Below are positions 6,992-12,810 of a stretch of 12,810 nucleotides of DNA, piece after piece; position 1 is the stretch's first letter; each line of letters begins with the position of its first letter. The translations under genes were made by a program, and so were the position numbers. The stretch lies in the NCBI GenBank assembly GCA_025360565.1, contig JANYBY010000141.1, positions 1-12,810 of the forward strand, read 5' to 3'. The notes beneath the pieces were generated by a model. The model saw only the letters and a list, made by a program, of their open reading frames with translations, was not told where the DNA came from and did no database searches. The stretch is from Bacteroidota bacterium. GTDB lineage: Bacteria > Bacteroidota > Bacteroidia > B-17B0 > Aurantibacillaceae.

Positions 6992-7878
6992 TAATTGATC
7001 TGTTTAAATTCTTTACGTAATTGATCGCTTGTTTTGCTTGATCCGTCGTGGCTCCAGCCCGGTGGACCAAAAATGTACATGAATTTTTCTTTGGGAGTAC
7101 ATTTTTTTTTGAGATCTTTAAAAATATTTTGCCATTCGTGAAAAACCATTTTTAGTGGATGATAGGTTTTAATATTTGAAGTTAAACCGAATTTAACGGG
7201 ATCGGATTCTTCTTCCGGCTGAAAGGTTCCGAATAACTTATCCCAAATAATTAAAAGCATGCCCATGTTCTTATCTAAGTAACGCACATTGCTTCCGTGA
7301 TGCACGCGGTGATGCGAAGGTGTTACCAAAAAATATTCTAAAAACCCTAACTTTCCAACAGTTTGTGTGTGCGCCAATATTCCAAAAATTTGTGTGGCGC
7401 TGTAAGCAAACATAATATCAATACCTTTAAATCCTAAAAAAGAAAGGGGAATAAAATAAAGAAAACGATATAATGGTTGAAATACGGAAGAACGAAAACC
7501 AACCGAAAAATTAAATTCTTCGCTGTTGTGATGTGTAACATGCACCGCCCAAAAAAAGCGACAATAATGATCAACACGGTGAAGCCAATAATACATAAAA
7601 TCTTCCAAAACAATTAAAGTTATCCAATACAAAATTGGATTAAAGGAAAGATCGACAAAGTGAAATTGAAAAAAATAAGTTAATACGAACAAACAAAATA
7701 CACGCACTAAAATATCCAGACCCATATTTAATGCCGTGAGATAAATATTGGATAATAAACCTTTTGTAGTATAAAGCCCTTTATTTTTGAAATAAGAATA
7801 AAAAAATTCAAAACCAATAACTAATGCGTAAATGGGTAAAGAGATAAGGACTAAAAGAGATTCCCTGAATTCGGTCAT
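6991..7878 (-). CDS. Fatty acid hydroxylase / sterol desaturase family membrane protein
   Basis: This 295-residue membrane protein has the three histidine clusters of the family: HRVDH (100-104), HVTHH (113-117) and HHRVHH (189-194), which bind a di-iron centre for O2-dependent hydroxylation or desaturation of lipids. Hydrophobic segments lie at about 8-28, 42-70, 80-98, 135-150 and 152-170, with the histidine boxes facing the cytoplasm in known members. The C-terminal phrase GPPGWSHDGS followed by QLRKEF is one I recall from Bacteroidota relatives. The lipid substrate cannot be read from the sequence; alkylglycerol monooxygenase-like activity is possible. It is the first gene of a run with the helicase and is divergent from the SWIM gene. 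Confidence 0.9.
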   Translation of the reverse strand: MTEFRESLLVLISLPIYALVIGFEFFYSYFKNKGLYTTKGLLSNIYLTALNMGLDILVRVFCLFVLTYFFQFHFVDLSFNPILYWITLIVLEDFMYYWLHRVDHYCRFFWAVHVTHHNSEEFNFSVGFRSSVFQPLYRFLYFIPLSFLGFKGIDIMFAYSATQIFGILAHTQTVGKLGFLEYFLVTPSHHRVHHGSNVRYLDKNMGMLLIIWDKLFGTFQPEEESDPVKFGLTSNIKTYHPLKMVFHEWQNIFKDLKKKCTPKEKFMYIFGPPGWSHDGSSKTSDQLRKEFKQIN

Positions 7879-7904
7879 GCCGCGTAAAGATAATTAATAA
7901 TCTT

Positions 7905-7936
7905 TTTGAATCCCGTTATAAATAAGCTTAATTTTA
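7905..7936 (+). promoter_or_regulatory. Possible promoter for the SWIM-domain gene
   Basis: TTTG at 7905-7908, a 20-base spacer, and TAATTTTA at 7929-7936 match the Bacteroidota -33/-7 pattern with one deviation (final A instead of G). Transcription would begin at about 7942, which fits translation from GTG at 7948 with a very short leader and would rule out the TTG at 7906. Confidence 0.4.
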
Positions 7937-7947
7937 GTGAAAATTGC

Positions 7948-9456
7948 GTGAGTAATTCTTTAAATATAGATTCGTTTGAGTATTTTTTTGATGAAAAAAT
8001 ATTGAAGAAGGGGCTTTACCTTTTCGAAAGAAAGCGTATAAAGCATGCAGACCGATCGGCTCAAGGGGAATACACCTTTATCTTTTCGGGGAAACACCAA
8101 ATTAATTTGGGCTTAACAATAAATAACAATAAAATTTCAGAATATATTTGTTCCTGCAAAACAAAAATTAAATGCGAACATCTTTGCGCCGCTATTTTTT
8201 ATTTGAATAAAAATAAATTGGTTCTGAATAAAGATGAGGACACAAATAAAAAAAATGGCGAACAGATCTTTATCAGAACATGTAAAAATTTAAACGATCT
8301 TATTGGAAACGGATCAAATGCCATTAAATTATTTTTAACGCAAAATAAAAGTATAAGTCCCGTTATTCTGCATTTGTGCATTGTAAATGAATTTTCGAAG
8401 ACGCATAATTTTACTGATAATTCAAATAACACTGCCTTTGATGAGAGCTTAACATCATCTCTAAAACATGTAAAAAATTTAAAGCTTTCAAGTTTAAAGA
8501 AAGAAGAAAAAGAAGCGCTGATATTTGCTTCAAAAAATTGTTTAAAAAGTAATCCAAAATTTAATTCCGGGGCTTTTACTTTTTTAATTCCTTTGGCTGC
8601 GGAAGTTATTGATGATAAAAATGATTTTGAAGAATTAAAACACGTGCTTAATAAGAGGAAGCTAAAACAAAACTACGGACATTATTTAGATCTAAAATTC
8701 ATCGCGCATTTGCAATTGCAGTTAAGAGAGCACGAATTATTGAAGAAGTCAAACAAAGCGATTCTGAGAGATCTTAGTCCGGAGTTATCGGTAACATTAG
8801 CCGAACGGGAATTTTATAAAGGGAAATGGGCTCAAGGATTTAAGTCTTTAAAGGCAGATTACGAAAAGATCAAAAAAAACAAACCGGTTACGTTTATCGC
8901 TTATATTGAATATATAATTGATAAGGCAAAAAAGTTTAAAGATAATGAAGTGGAGATCTATTTTATAAAAGAGAACCTATTGTTCGATTCACATATTTCT
9001 CCAAAGTATTTATTACGGGTGAAAGAACTTTTGCCTGAAAATCAAAGAGAACTGTATTTGAACGAGATCATAAAAGAATTAGGAAAAAAATCGGAAGAAT
9101 TTTATTTTGATAAAACCGCACAGATCTTGGAAAGCGAAAGCAGATGGGATGAATTGATCCGGCTGATAAGTAGACACGCAAATAGATTTTCGCTTCTCAA
9201 TAAGATCGCTATAAAAAAATTACCAGCTTTTGATAAATTTACATTGGATACTTACATGAAACAGTTTGTATTCGCGGTATCTGAAGCAAGAGAAACATTT
9301 CACCAAAAACAAATCTTAGAAAAGGCGCTAGTGTATTTAAATCAATTACCGGAAGAAGTAAGAATAAAATTATTTTTAGAGATCCTCGAAAAAATAAGCA
9401 AGAGTAATTTTATTTATAGGCTTTTAAAAAAATATACCGAAAGTGTTATGACATGA
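7948..9456 (+). CDS. SWIM zinc-finger protein without an attached helicase
   Basis: The protein has about 502 residues from GTG 7948. The SWIM finger is at C-S-C-K-T-K-I-K-C-E-H (bases about 8149-8181), giving CxC-x5-CxH; these zinc-binding domains mediate nucleic-acid or protein contacts and often accompany SNF2 helicases or transposases. Here the following ~400 residues are almost entirely charged alpha-helix with no enzyme motif that I recognise, suggesting a repeat-like helical scaffold. No helicase partner is fused or adjacent downstream. The start is uncertain: no ATG occurs early, and the only other upstream choice is TTG at 7906 (stop TAA at 7897-7899). I prefer GTG because of the promoter-like boxes at 7905-7936 and because TTG would leave only 27 bases to the divergent desaturase gene. 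Confidence 0.8.
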   Translation: MSNSLNIDSFEYFFDEKILKKGLYLFERKRIKHADRSAQGEYTFIFSGKHQINLGLTINNNKISEYICSCKTKIKCEHLCAAIFYLNKNKLVLNKDEDTNKKNGEQIFIRTCKNLNDLIGNGSNAIKLFLTQNKSISPVILHLCIVNEFSKTHNFTDNSNNTAFDESLTSSLKHVKNLKLSSLKKEEKEALIFASKNCLKSNPKFNSGAFTFLIPLAAEVIDDKNDFEELKHVLNKRKLKQNYGHYLDLKFIAHLQLQLREHELLKKSNKAILRDLSPELSVTLAEREFYKGKWAQGFKSLKADYEKIKKNKPVTFIAYIEYIIDKAKKFKDNEVEIYFIKENLLFDSHISPKYLLRVKELLPENQRELYLNEIIKELGKKSEEFYFDKTAQILESESRWDELIRLISRHANRFSLLNKIAIKKLPAFDKFTLDTYMKQFVFAVSEARETFHQKQILEKALVYLNQLPEEVRIKLFLEILEKISKSNFIYRLLKKYTESVMT

Positions 9457-9459
9457 TTG

Positions 9460-9539
9460 AGCCACTAATTACACGAATTAACACAAAACATGATTATAAT
9501 AAACACAACAATTAGTGGCCATTAGTGGAATTCGTGGCT
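9460..9539. repeat. Inverted-repeat element with CACTAATT/CACGAATT units between convergent genes
   Basis: The element begins AGCCAC and ends GTGGCT. The left arm reads as CCACTAATTA, CACGAATTAA, CACAAAACA. The right arm on the opposite strand reads CCACGAATT, CCACTAATGG, CCACTAATTG. The arms are thus made of 8-11 base units starting with CAC, and are related but not exactly complementary. The AT-rich centre lies at about 9485-9512. This is the same architecture as the element at 584-670 but with different units. A further fragment, ACCACAGATATGCAGCAGAG at 9545-9564, may be a remnant of a related arm; it runs into the end of the TPR gene. Confidence 0.65.
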
Positions 9540-9568
9540 AAAAAACCACAGATATGCAGCAGAGTTAT

Positions 9569-9889
9569 TCAATCCTCCAAAAGAAAAATAGCCTCCTCAA
9601 ATTCGTTAGCCGATTTATTATTTTTTAGTTCTTTGGCTTTTTCCAGTCCAAGTTTAAAATAGATCAAAGCATCCTCATTTTTTAATTGGGACTCAAATAA
9701 TTTTCCAAGCTGATAATAAGCTGCAATGTAATTTTTATCCAGCTCAATTACTTTTTTAAACTGGGTTTCGGCATCCACCAAATTAAGCTCTGCATTATGT
9801 TCCAAGCCTAAGGTGTAATTTAAAAAAACATCATTTGGTTCCTGTTCAAGAAGTTTACATACCATGTCTATTCTTGTGAGCCTATCCAT
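9569..9889 (-). CDS. Small tetratricopeptide-repeat protein
   Basis: At 106 residues, it is made essentially of an N-terminal helix pair and two TPR units at about 20-53 (FLNYTLGLEHN...AETQFKKVIELD) and 54-87 (YIAAYYQLGKLFESQLKNEDALIYFKLGLEKA), with a capping helix ending in FLLED. TPRs form helical surfaces for protein binding. No signal peptide or membrane segment is present, so it is probably cytoplasmic. The ATG overlaps the pheS stop by one base (TAATG), giving a two-gene operon. No functional link to phenylalanyl-tRNA synthetase is known to me. Intact. Confidence 0.85.
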   Translation of the reverse strand: MDRLTRIDMVCKLLEQEPNDVFLNYTLGLEHNAELNLVDAETQFKKVIELDKNYIAAYYQLGKLFESQLKNEDALIYFKLGLEKAKELKNNKSANEFEEAIFLLED

Positions 9890-10914
9890 TAAGCCGAAGT
9901 AAACTGCTTTAAAAAGCGCACATCGTTTTCAAAAAACAAACGCAGATCTTTTATTTGATATTTAAGCATGGCAATTCGTTCAATGCCCATGCCAAATGCA
10001 AAGCCTGTGTATTTATTAGGATCAATGCCGCAATTTTCCAGCACTTTTGGATCGACCATTCCGCAACCTAAAATTTCCACCCAACCGCTTTGTTTACATA
10101 CGGCGCAGCCTTTGCCTTTACAAATGGTACAGCTTATATCCATTTCGGCGCTGGGCTCGGTAAACGGAAAATAACTTGGGCGTAAACGTATTTTAGTTTC
10201 GGCGCCAAACATTTCTTTCGAAAAATACAAAAGTGTTTGCTTCAGATCGGCAAACGATACTTTTTCATCAATGTATAAACCTTCAACCTGATGAAACTGG
10301 CAATGGGCGCGGGCGCTGATGGCTTCATTGCGATAAACTCGACCCGGAGAAATAGTACGAATGGGCGGTTTTTGATAACCCATTATATGCACCTGCACAC
10401 TCGAAGTTTGTGTTCGTAAAACCATTTCGGGGTTTATACTTACGTAAAAAGTATCCTGCATGTCGCGCGCAGGGTGGTTTTCAGGGGTATTTAAAGCGGT
10501 AAAATTATGCCAATCATCTTCAATCTCTCTTCCGTCGCTCACCGTAAAACCAATTCGCGCGAAAATATCAATGATCTGATTTTTTACAATGGATAAAGGA
10601 TGTCTGCTTCCGCTTTGCAGTGTAGGAAAGGCGGGCAGGGTTAGGTCTATATTTTTACTCTGACCCGAATCTTTCTGAGATTCGAGAACTTCTTTTAAAG
10701 CGTTGATCTTATCTTGTGCTTTTGTTCTTAATTCATTCAGCTTTTGTCCCAATTCTTTTTTCAATTCATTGGGCACTTCTCTAAAATCATCAAATAAAAC
10801 AGTTATTTCACCCTTTTTACTAAGCCATTTAATGCGGTACTCTTCAACCTGTTCTTTAGTGCTCGCACCAAAGCTTTCCACCTCCTCAATAAGTTTATTT
10901 ATTTTTTCGAGCAT
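9889..10914 (-). CDS. pheS: Phenylalanine--tRNA ligase alpha subunit
   Basis: This 341-residue protein charges tRNA-Phe together with PheT (the beta subunit gene is not in this window). It shows the N-terminal coiled-coil arm (1-80), class II motif 2 with GRVYRNE and HCQFHQVEG (191-212), the phenylalanine-pocket segment FPFTEPSAE (249-257) and motif 3 GFAFGMGIERIAML (304-317). A CxxC-x4-CxxC insert (Cys262, 265, 270, 273) probably binds zinc or simply stabilises a loop; I recall such an insert in other Bacteroidota. The frame stays open upstream to an ATG at 10956, but the added residues do not belong to PheS, while MLEKINKLIEEVES at 10914 is a normal start with an A-rich leader. TAAATTTG on the minus strand at about 10954-10961 is a possible -7 box without a good -33. 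Confidence 0.96.
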   Translation of the reverse strand: MLEKINKLIEEVESFGASTKEQVEEYRIKWLSKKGEITVLFDDFREVPNELKKELGQKLNELRTKAQDKINALKEVLESQKDSGQSKNIDLTLPAFPTLQSGSRHPLSIVKNQIIDIFARIGFTVSDGREIEDDWHNFTALNTPENHPARDMQDTFYVSINPEMVLRTQTSSVQVHIMGYQKPPIRTISPGRVYRNEAISARAHCQFHQVEGLYIDEKVSFADLKQTLLYFSKEMFGAETKIRLRPSYFPFTEPSAEMDISCTICKGKGCAVCKQSGWVEILGCGMVDPKVLENCGIDPNKYTGFAFGMGIERIAMLKYQIKDLRLFFENDVRFLKQFTSA

Positions 10915-10976
10915 AATTATTGTTATATACTTGGTAAAGTGTGTAAAATTAAACAAATTTAAGGATTAATAGAGAG

Positions 10977-12113
10977 ATGCGTTACTTTTGGCCCCTTATA
11001 TTTTACCTGTTTACCCTTTGTGCGAGCGCGCAAATGAAGAGCTTTTTAATACATGAGGGCGATACTATTAACATTATTGATAAAGACAGTTTAAAACAAG
11101 GTGTGTGGCGCACTTTTTTTTCGGGAGATAAATTAAAAACAGAAACCGTTTATAAGAACGGTAAACGCCAGGGTTTAGATATTAGTTGGTACAGCAGCGG
11201 TTGCGTTAAGCAGGAAACCTTTTACAATAATGGACAGCTTGATGGACCGGTGACTTATTACACACGTAATTGTAAAAAAGATTACACCGAAAATTATAAA
11301 AATGGTGTAAAGGAAGGATTAGAGATCCAGTATTTTTCGAACGGAAGAATTAAATCGGAAGGCAATTTTAAGAAAGGAAATTTGGACGGCGTGTATAAAG
11401 TGTACAAAAGTAATGGCGAATTTAGTTTTGAAAGCCGAAGCACCACAGGGCCGATAGAGTTTGATGCGGATGTACCGGATACAGCTAATAACGCCATATT
11501 CAAAGTAATGAATCGAAATCCGAAATGGCGAAAAAATATAATTGTTACCGATCTAACAGCAAGTATGTACCCTTACGCCAAACAAGTAAACACCTGGCTT
11601 AAGTTATTTTTTTTAAAAGATACCGCTAAACAATATTTTGTTTTTTTTAATGATGGTGATGGTAAAAGAGATGGTGATAAAAAAATAGGAATGACCGGCG
11701 GCATACACATTGTGCGCGCAAAGAGCTGTGATGACCTGATCAACACCATGAAAATTACCATTAAAAAAGGAGAGGGCGGTGACTCACCCGAAAATGTGGT
11801 AGAAGCAATTTTAGTCGCTCTAAAAAAAATACGCAAGCCCGATAATATTATTTTAATTGCGGATAATTGGGCAAAAGCGCGCGATATAAATTTGATCACA
11901 AGGGTAAAAATTCCGGTGCGTGTTATTTTATGCGGTGTTTACGAAGGGATGGAAATTAATACCGATTATTTAAATATTGCGTACAAAACAAAAGGTTCAA
12001 TACATACAATTGAACAGGATATTTCTGAACTGATAAATCAAACCTCCAATAAAAAATTTAGCATAAATGGGTTTGAATATATTATTAAGAACGGAACCAT
12101 CAGGGCGAATTAA
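10977..12113 (+). CDS. Secreted MORN-repeat protein with a C-terminal vWA-like domain
   Basis: At 378 residues, it has a signal peptide at 1-18 (MRYFWPLIFYLFTLCASA, cut before Gln19). Residues about 40-150 hold four to five MORN-type (YwqK-like) repeats with the pattern KNGKRQG...YSSG, NNGQLDG, KNGVKEG...FSNG, KKGNLDG...KSNG. Residues about 186-355 look like a von Willebrand factor A fold: the first strand KNIIVTDLTASM has an Asp192-x-Thr194-x-Ser196 metal-site motif in the place of DxSxS, FFNDGDG (223-229) and GGDSPENVVEAIL (267-279) follow, then ILIADNW (292-298) and PVRVILCG (313-320). vWA domains bind ligands through a metal ion; MORN repeats are binding modules. Function unknown; location periplasmic or surface. 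Divergent from pheS. The last ten codons are duplicated at 12505-12537. Confidence 0.85.
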   Translation: MRYFWPLIFYLFTLCASAQMKSFLIHEGDTINIIDKDSLKQGVWRTFFSGDKLKTETVYKNGKRQGLDISWYSSGCVKQETFYNNGQLDGPVTYYTRNCKKDYTENYKNGVKEGLEIQYFSNGRIKSEGNFKKGNLDGVYKVYKSNGEFSFESRSTTGPIEFDADVPDTANNAIFKVMNRNPKWRKNIIVTDLTASMYPYAKQVNTWLKLFFLKDTAKQYFVFFNDGDGKRDGDKKIGMTGGIHIVRAKSCDDLINTMKITIKKGEGGDSPENVVEAILVALKKIRKPDNIILIADNWAKARDINLITRVKIPVRVILCGVYEGMEINTDYLNIAYKTKGSIHTIEQDISELINQTSNKKFSINGFEYIIKNGTIRAN

Positions 12114-12167
12114 CCGAGATTGGTCAATGCCCGCTTACTTTTCGATAATAAAAACTTCATAAAGATT

Positions 12168-12235
12168 CGACCCCTCCGGAGTCGTACGTTTTGTTGATGT
12201 ATCACGTCTTATAAACATGTGACCCCTAAGGGGTC
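12168..12235 (-). repeat. Two-hairpin repeat element, copy 1
   Basis: Read on the minus strand: hairpin 1 is GACCCC-TTA-GGGGTC (12235-12221), a 36-base linker begins ACATGTTTATAA, and hairpin 2 is CGACTCC-GGA-GGGGTCG (12184-12168, with one T-G pair), followed by AAT. It has the same order, spacing and linker start as the element at 12409-12474 in the opposite orientation. Confidence 0.75.
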
Positions 12236-12408
12236 GGCAGACTTATTGCTCTAAATTAGTTGAATAGTAATAGGGGTTAAGGAATTTTAAATTTCTACGT
12301 GCCTCGGCCCAAGGAAAGATGCGACCTCTTCATTGTTGAACATTAAGATGCTATCTTGGTTGTAAAAATTTGACATTAAAAGTCATCAGATTTTTAATTA
12401 AATTCAGT

Positions 12409-12474
12409 AATCCCGAAGGGATTAAATGTTTCTAATAAACAAAACAACAATTGATACCGACCCTGAAAGGGTCG
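12409..12474 (+). repeat. Two-hairpin repeat element, copy 2
   Basis: Hairpin 1 is AATCCC-GAA-GGGATT (12409-12423), the 34-base linker begins AAATGTTTCTAA, and hairpin 2 is CGACCCT-GAA-AGGGTCG (12458-12474), followed by AATGT. Compared with copy 1, stem positions change in pairs so that both stems stay closed, which suggests that the folded shape matters. Confidence 0.75.
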
Positions 12475-12504
12475 AATGTAAGTGTTTCGATGTCTCCTGG
12501 TAAA

Positions 12505-12537
12505 ATCATCAAGAACGGAACTATCAGGGCGAATTAA
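12505..12537 (+). pseudogene. Remnant of the 3' end of a paralogue of the MORN-vWA gene
   Basis: Thirty of 33 bases match 12081-12113, the last ten codons plus TAA of the neighbouring gene. The three differences are ATT to ATC, ATT to ATC and ACC to ACT, all synonymous, so both copies encode I-I-K-N-G-T-I-R-A-N-stop. Upstream codons (S-M-S-P-G-K) no longer align well. The best reading is the tail of a former second gene copy, most of which is gone. Confidence 0.55.
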
Positions 12538-12810
12538 TTACTTCGACGCCTTAAACTTATTTATTCCTTCATCAAGCCATTGAATGTATTCCGGCGTACT
12601 TGCGTTATAACCTCTAACAGGCAGAAGAAGTTTTTCATTATGGTCAAGCAAAACATATAAAGGCTGAGTGCTTTGAGCGTATTTGGTTTCTTCCAAGTAT
12701 TTAAATTTATCTCCAATATCTGTTATCTCCCTTTCTTCTCCATACCATTTCACTTTCATAAAATCTTTCGGATCCAATTCACGTTTATCATCCACATATA
12801 AAGAAACTAA
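12538..12810 (-). CDS. C-terminal part of a DsbD-like thioredoxin-domain protein (5' end outside the window)
   Basis: The frame is open to the right edge; a GTG at 12795 lies inside the coding frame (L-V-S-L-Y precedes V-D-D-K) and is unlikely to be the start. The 90 visible residues match the end of the thioredoxin domain found at the C-terminus of Bacteroidota DsbD/cytochrome c biogenesis-type proteins: the strand LVSLYVDDK, the helix DIGDKFKYLEETKYAQ, then STQPLYVLLD with the probable cis-proline typical of thioredoxin folds, and PVRGYNASTPEYIQWLDEGI. The active-site CxxC and the membrane part would lie outside the window. Such proteins carry reducing power from the cytoplasm to periplasmic thiols. 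The stop codon directly abuts the duplicated gene end at 12505-12537. Confidence 0.75.
   Translation of the reverse strand, partial: LVSLYVDDKRELDPKDFMKVKWYGEEREITDIGDKFKYLEETKYAQSTQPLYVLLDHNEKLLLPVRGYNASTPEYIQWLDEGINKFKASK

Larger units (their letters stand above)
12114..12537. other. 424-base gap without an intact gene, holding two inverted hairpin elements and a gene-end remnant
   Basis: No open frame of convincing length or protein-like composition was found on either strand. From left to right it has a 54-base AT-rich stretch, the hairpin element at 12168-12235 (minus orientation), about 170 bases with no strong feature, the second copy at 12409-12474 (plus orientation), and the duplicated gene end at 12505-12537, which abuts the stop codon of the DsbD-like gene. 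The central 170 bases contain one weak stem-loop (about 12363-12396) and nothing else I can interpret. Confidence 0.7.

Noticed and set aside
4604..7878. Desaturase, helicase and ORF6N genes as a defence system
   Set aside because: UPF1-like helicases and ORF6N proteins occur in some defence islands, but there is no nuclease, methylase, toxin or mobile gene here and the desaturase does not fit; the evidence is too thin.
10915..10956. Upstream ATG at 10956 as the pheS start
   Set aside because: The 14 extra residues (MFNFTHFTKYITII) do not resemble PheS and would use up most of the divergent promoter region; ATG at 10914 matches the family start.
10915..10976. Plus-strand TATACTTG box as promoter of the MORN-vWA gene
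   Set aside because: One mismatch in the -7 element and only TTTT at the -33 position; not distinguishable from background.
12363..12396. Stem-loop TAAAAAT ... ATTTTTA in the last gap
   Set aside because: AT-only outer stem with an uneven internal loop; expected by chance in AT-rich DNA and not copied elsewhere in the window.

Overview
The window looks like a chromosomal segment of an AT-rich member of the Bacteroidota. The reasons are: no Shine-Dalgarno sequences at the gene starts; a promoter with the Bacteroidota spacing TTTG-N19-TAAATTTG upstream of 3909; protein families that are typical of or strongly represented in that phylum (a membrane-anchored J-domain protein, MORN repeats joined to a vWA-like domain, a DsbD-type thioredoxin tail, PheS with a four-cysteine insert); and intergenic palindromic repeats of a kind I recall from Bacteroidota genomes. 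No rRNA, tRNA, insertion sequence, CRISPR array or prophage module was seen.

Layout. (1) Bases 1-570, plus strand: the tail of a two-helix membrane protein of unknown function. It converges on a tight four-gene minus-strand run (3762 down to 675): an aldehyde dehydrogenase of the 2-aminomuconate/2-hydroxymuconate semialdehyde type, a membrane J-domain protein, methylmalonyl-CoA epimerase and an adrenodoxin-type [2Fe-2S] ferredoxin. (2) Divergent from these, 3909-4502 encodes an unknown protein behind a good promoter. (3) A minus-strand run from 7878 to 4604 encodes a fatty acid hydroxylase/sterol desaturase family enzyme, an SF1 helicase of the UPF1/IGHMBP2 type and, after a gap, a short ORF6N-domain protein. 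(4) Divergent from this, 7948-9456 encodes an orphan SWIM zinc-finger protein. (5) Minus strand from 10914 to 9569: pheS and a small TPR protein. (6) Divergent from pheS, 10977-12113 encodes a secreted MORN-repeat plus vWA-like protein. (7) The right edge holds the C-terminal end of a DsbD-like thioredoxin-domain protein on the minus strand.

Genes inside each run are packed: junctions overlap by 1 base (TAATG, three times) or 4 bases (ATGA, once), or are separated by 6 bases, which suggests translational coupling. Apart from pheS and the carbon/redox enzymes, the functional links between neighbours are not evident.

The main non-coding signal lies in the gaps between converging genes. All four convergent junctions in the window (570/675, 4502/4604, 9456/9569, 12113/12538) carry a palindromic or inverted-repeat element, each of a different sequence family. 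I saw none in the three divergent gaps or within the operons. Two of these elements show paired base changes between their copies that keep the stems intact. The last junction also contains a second copy of the final ten codons and stop of the MORN-vWA gene that differs only at synonymous third positions, which points to a lost paralogue.
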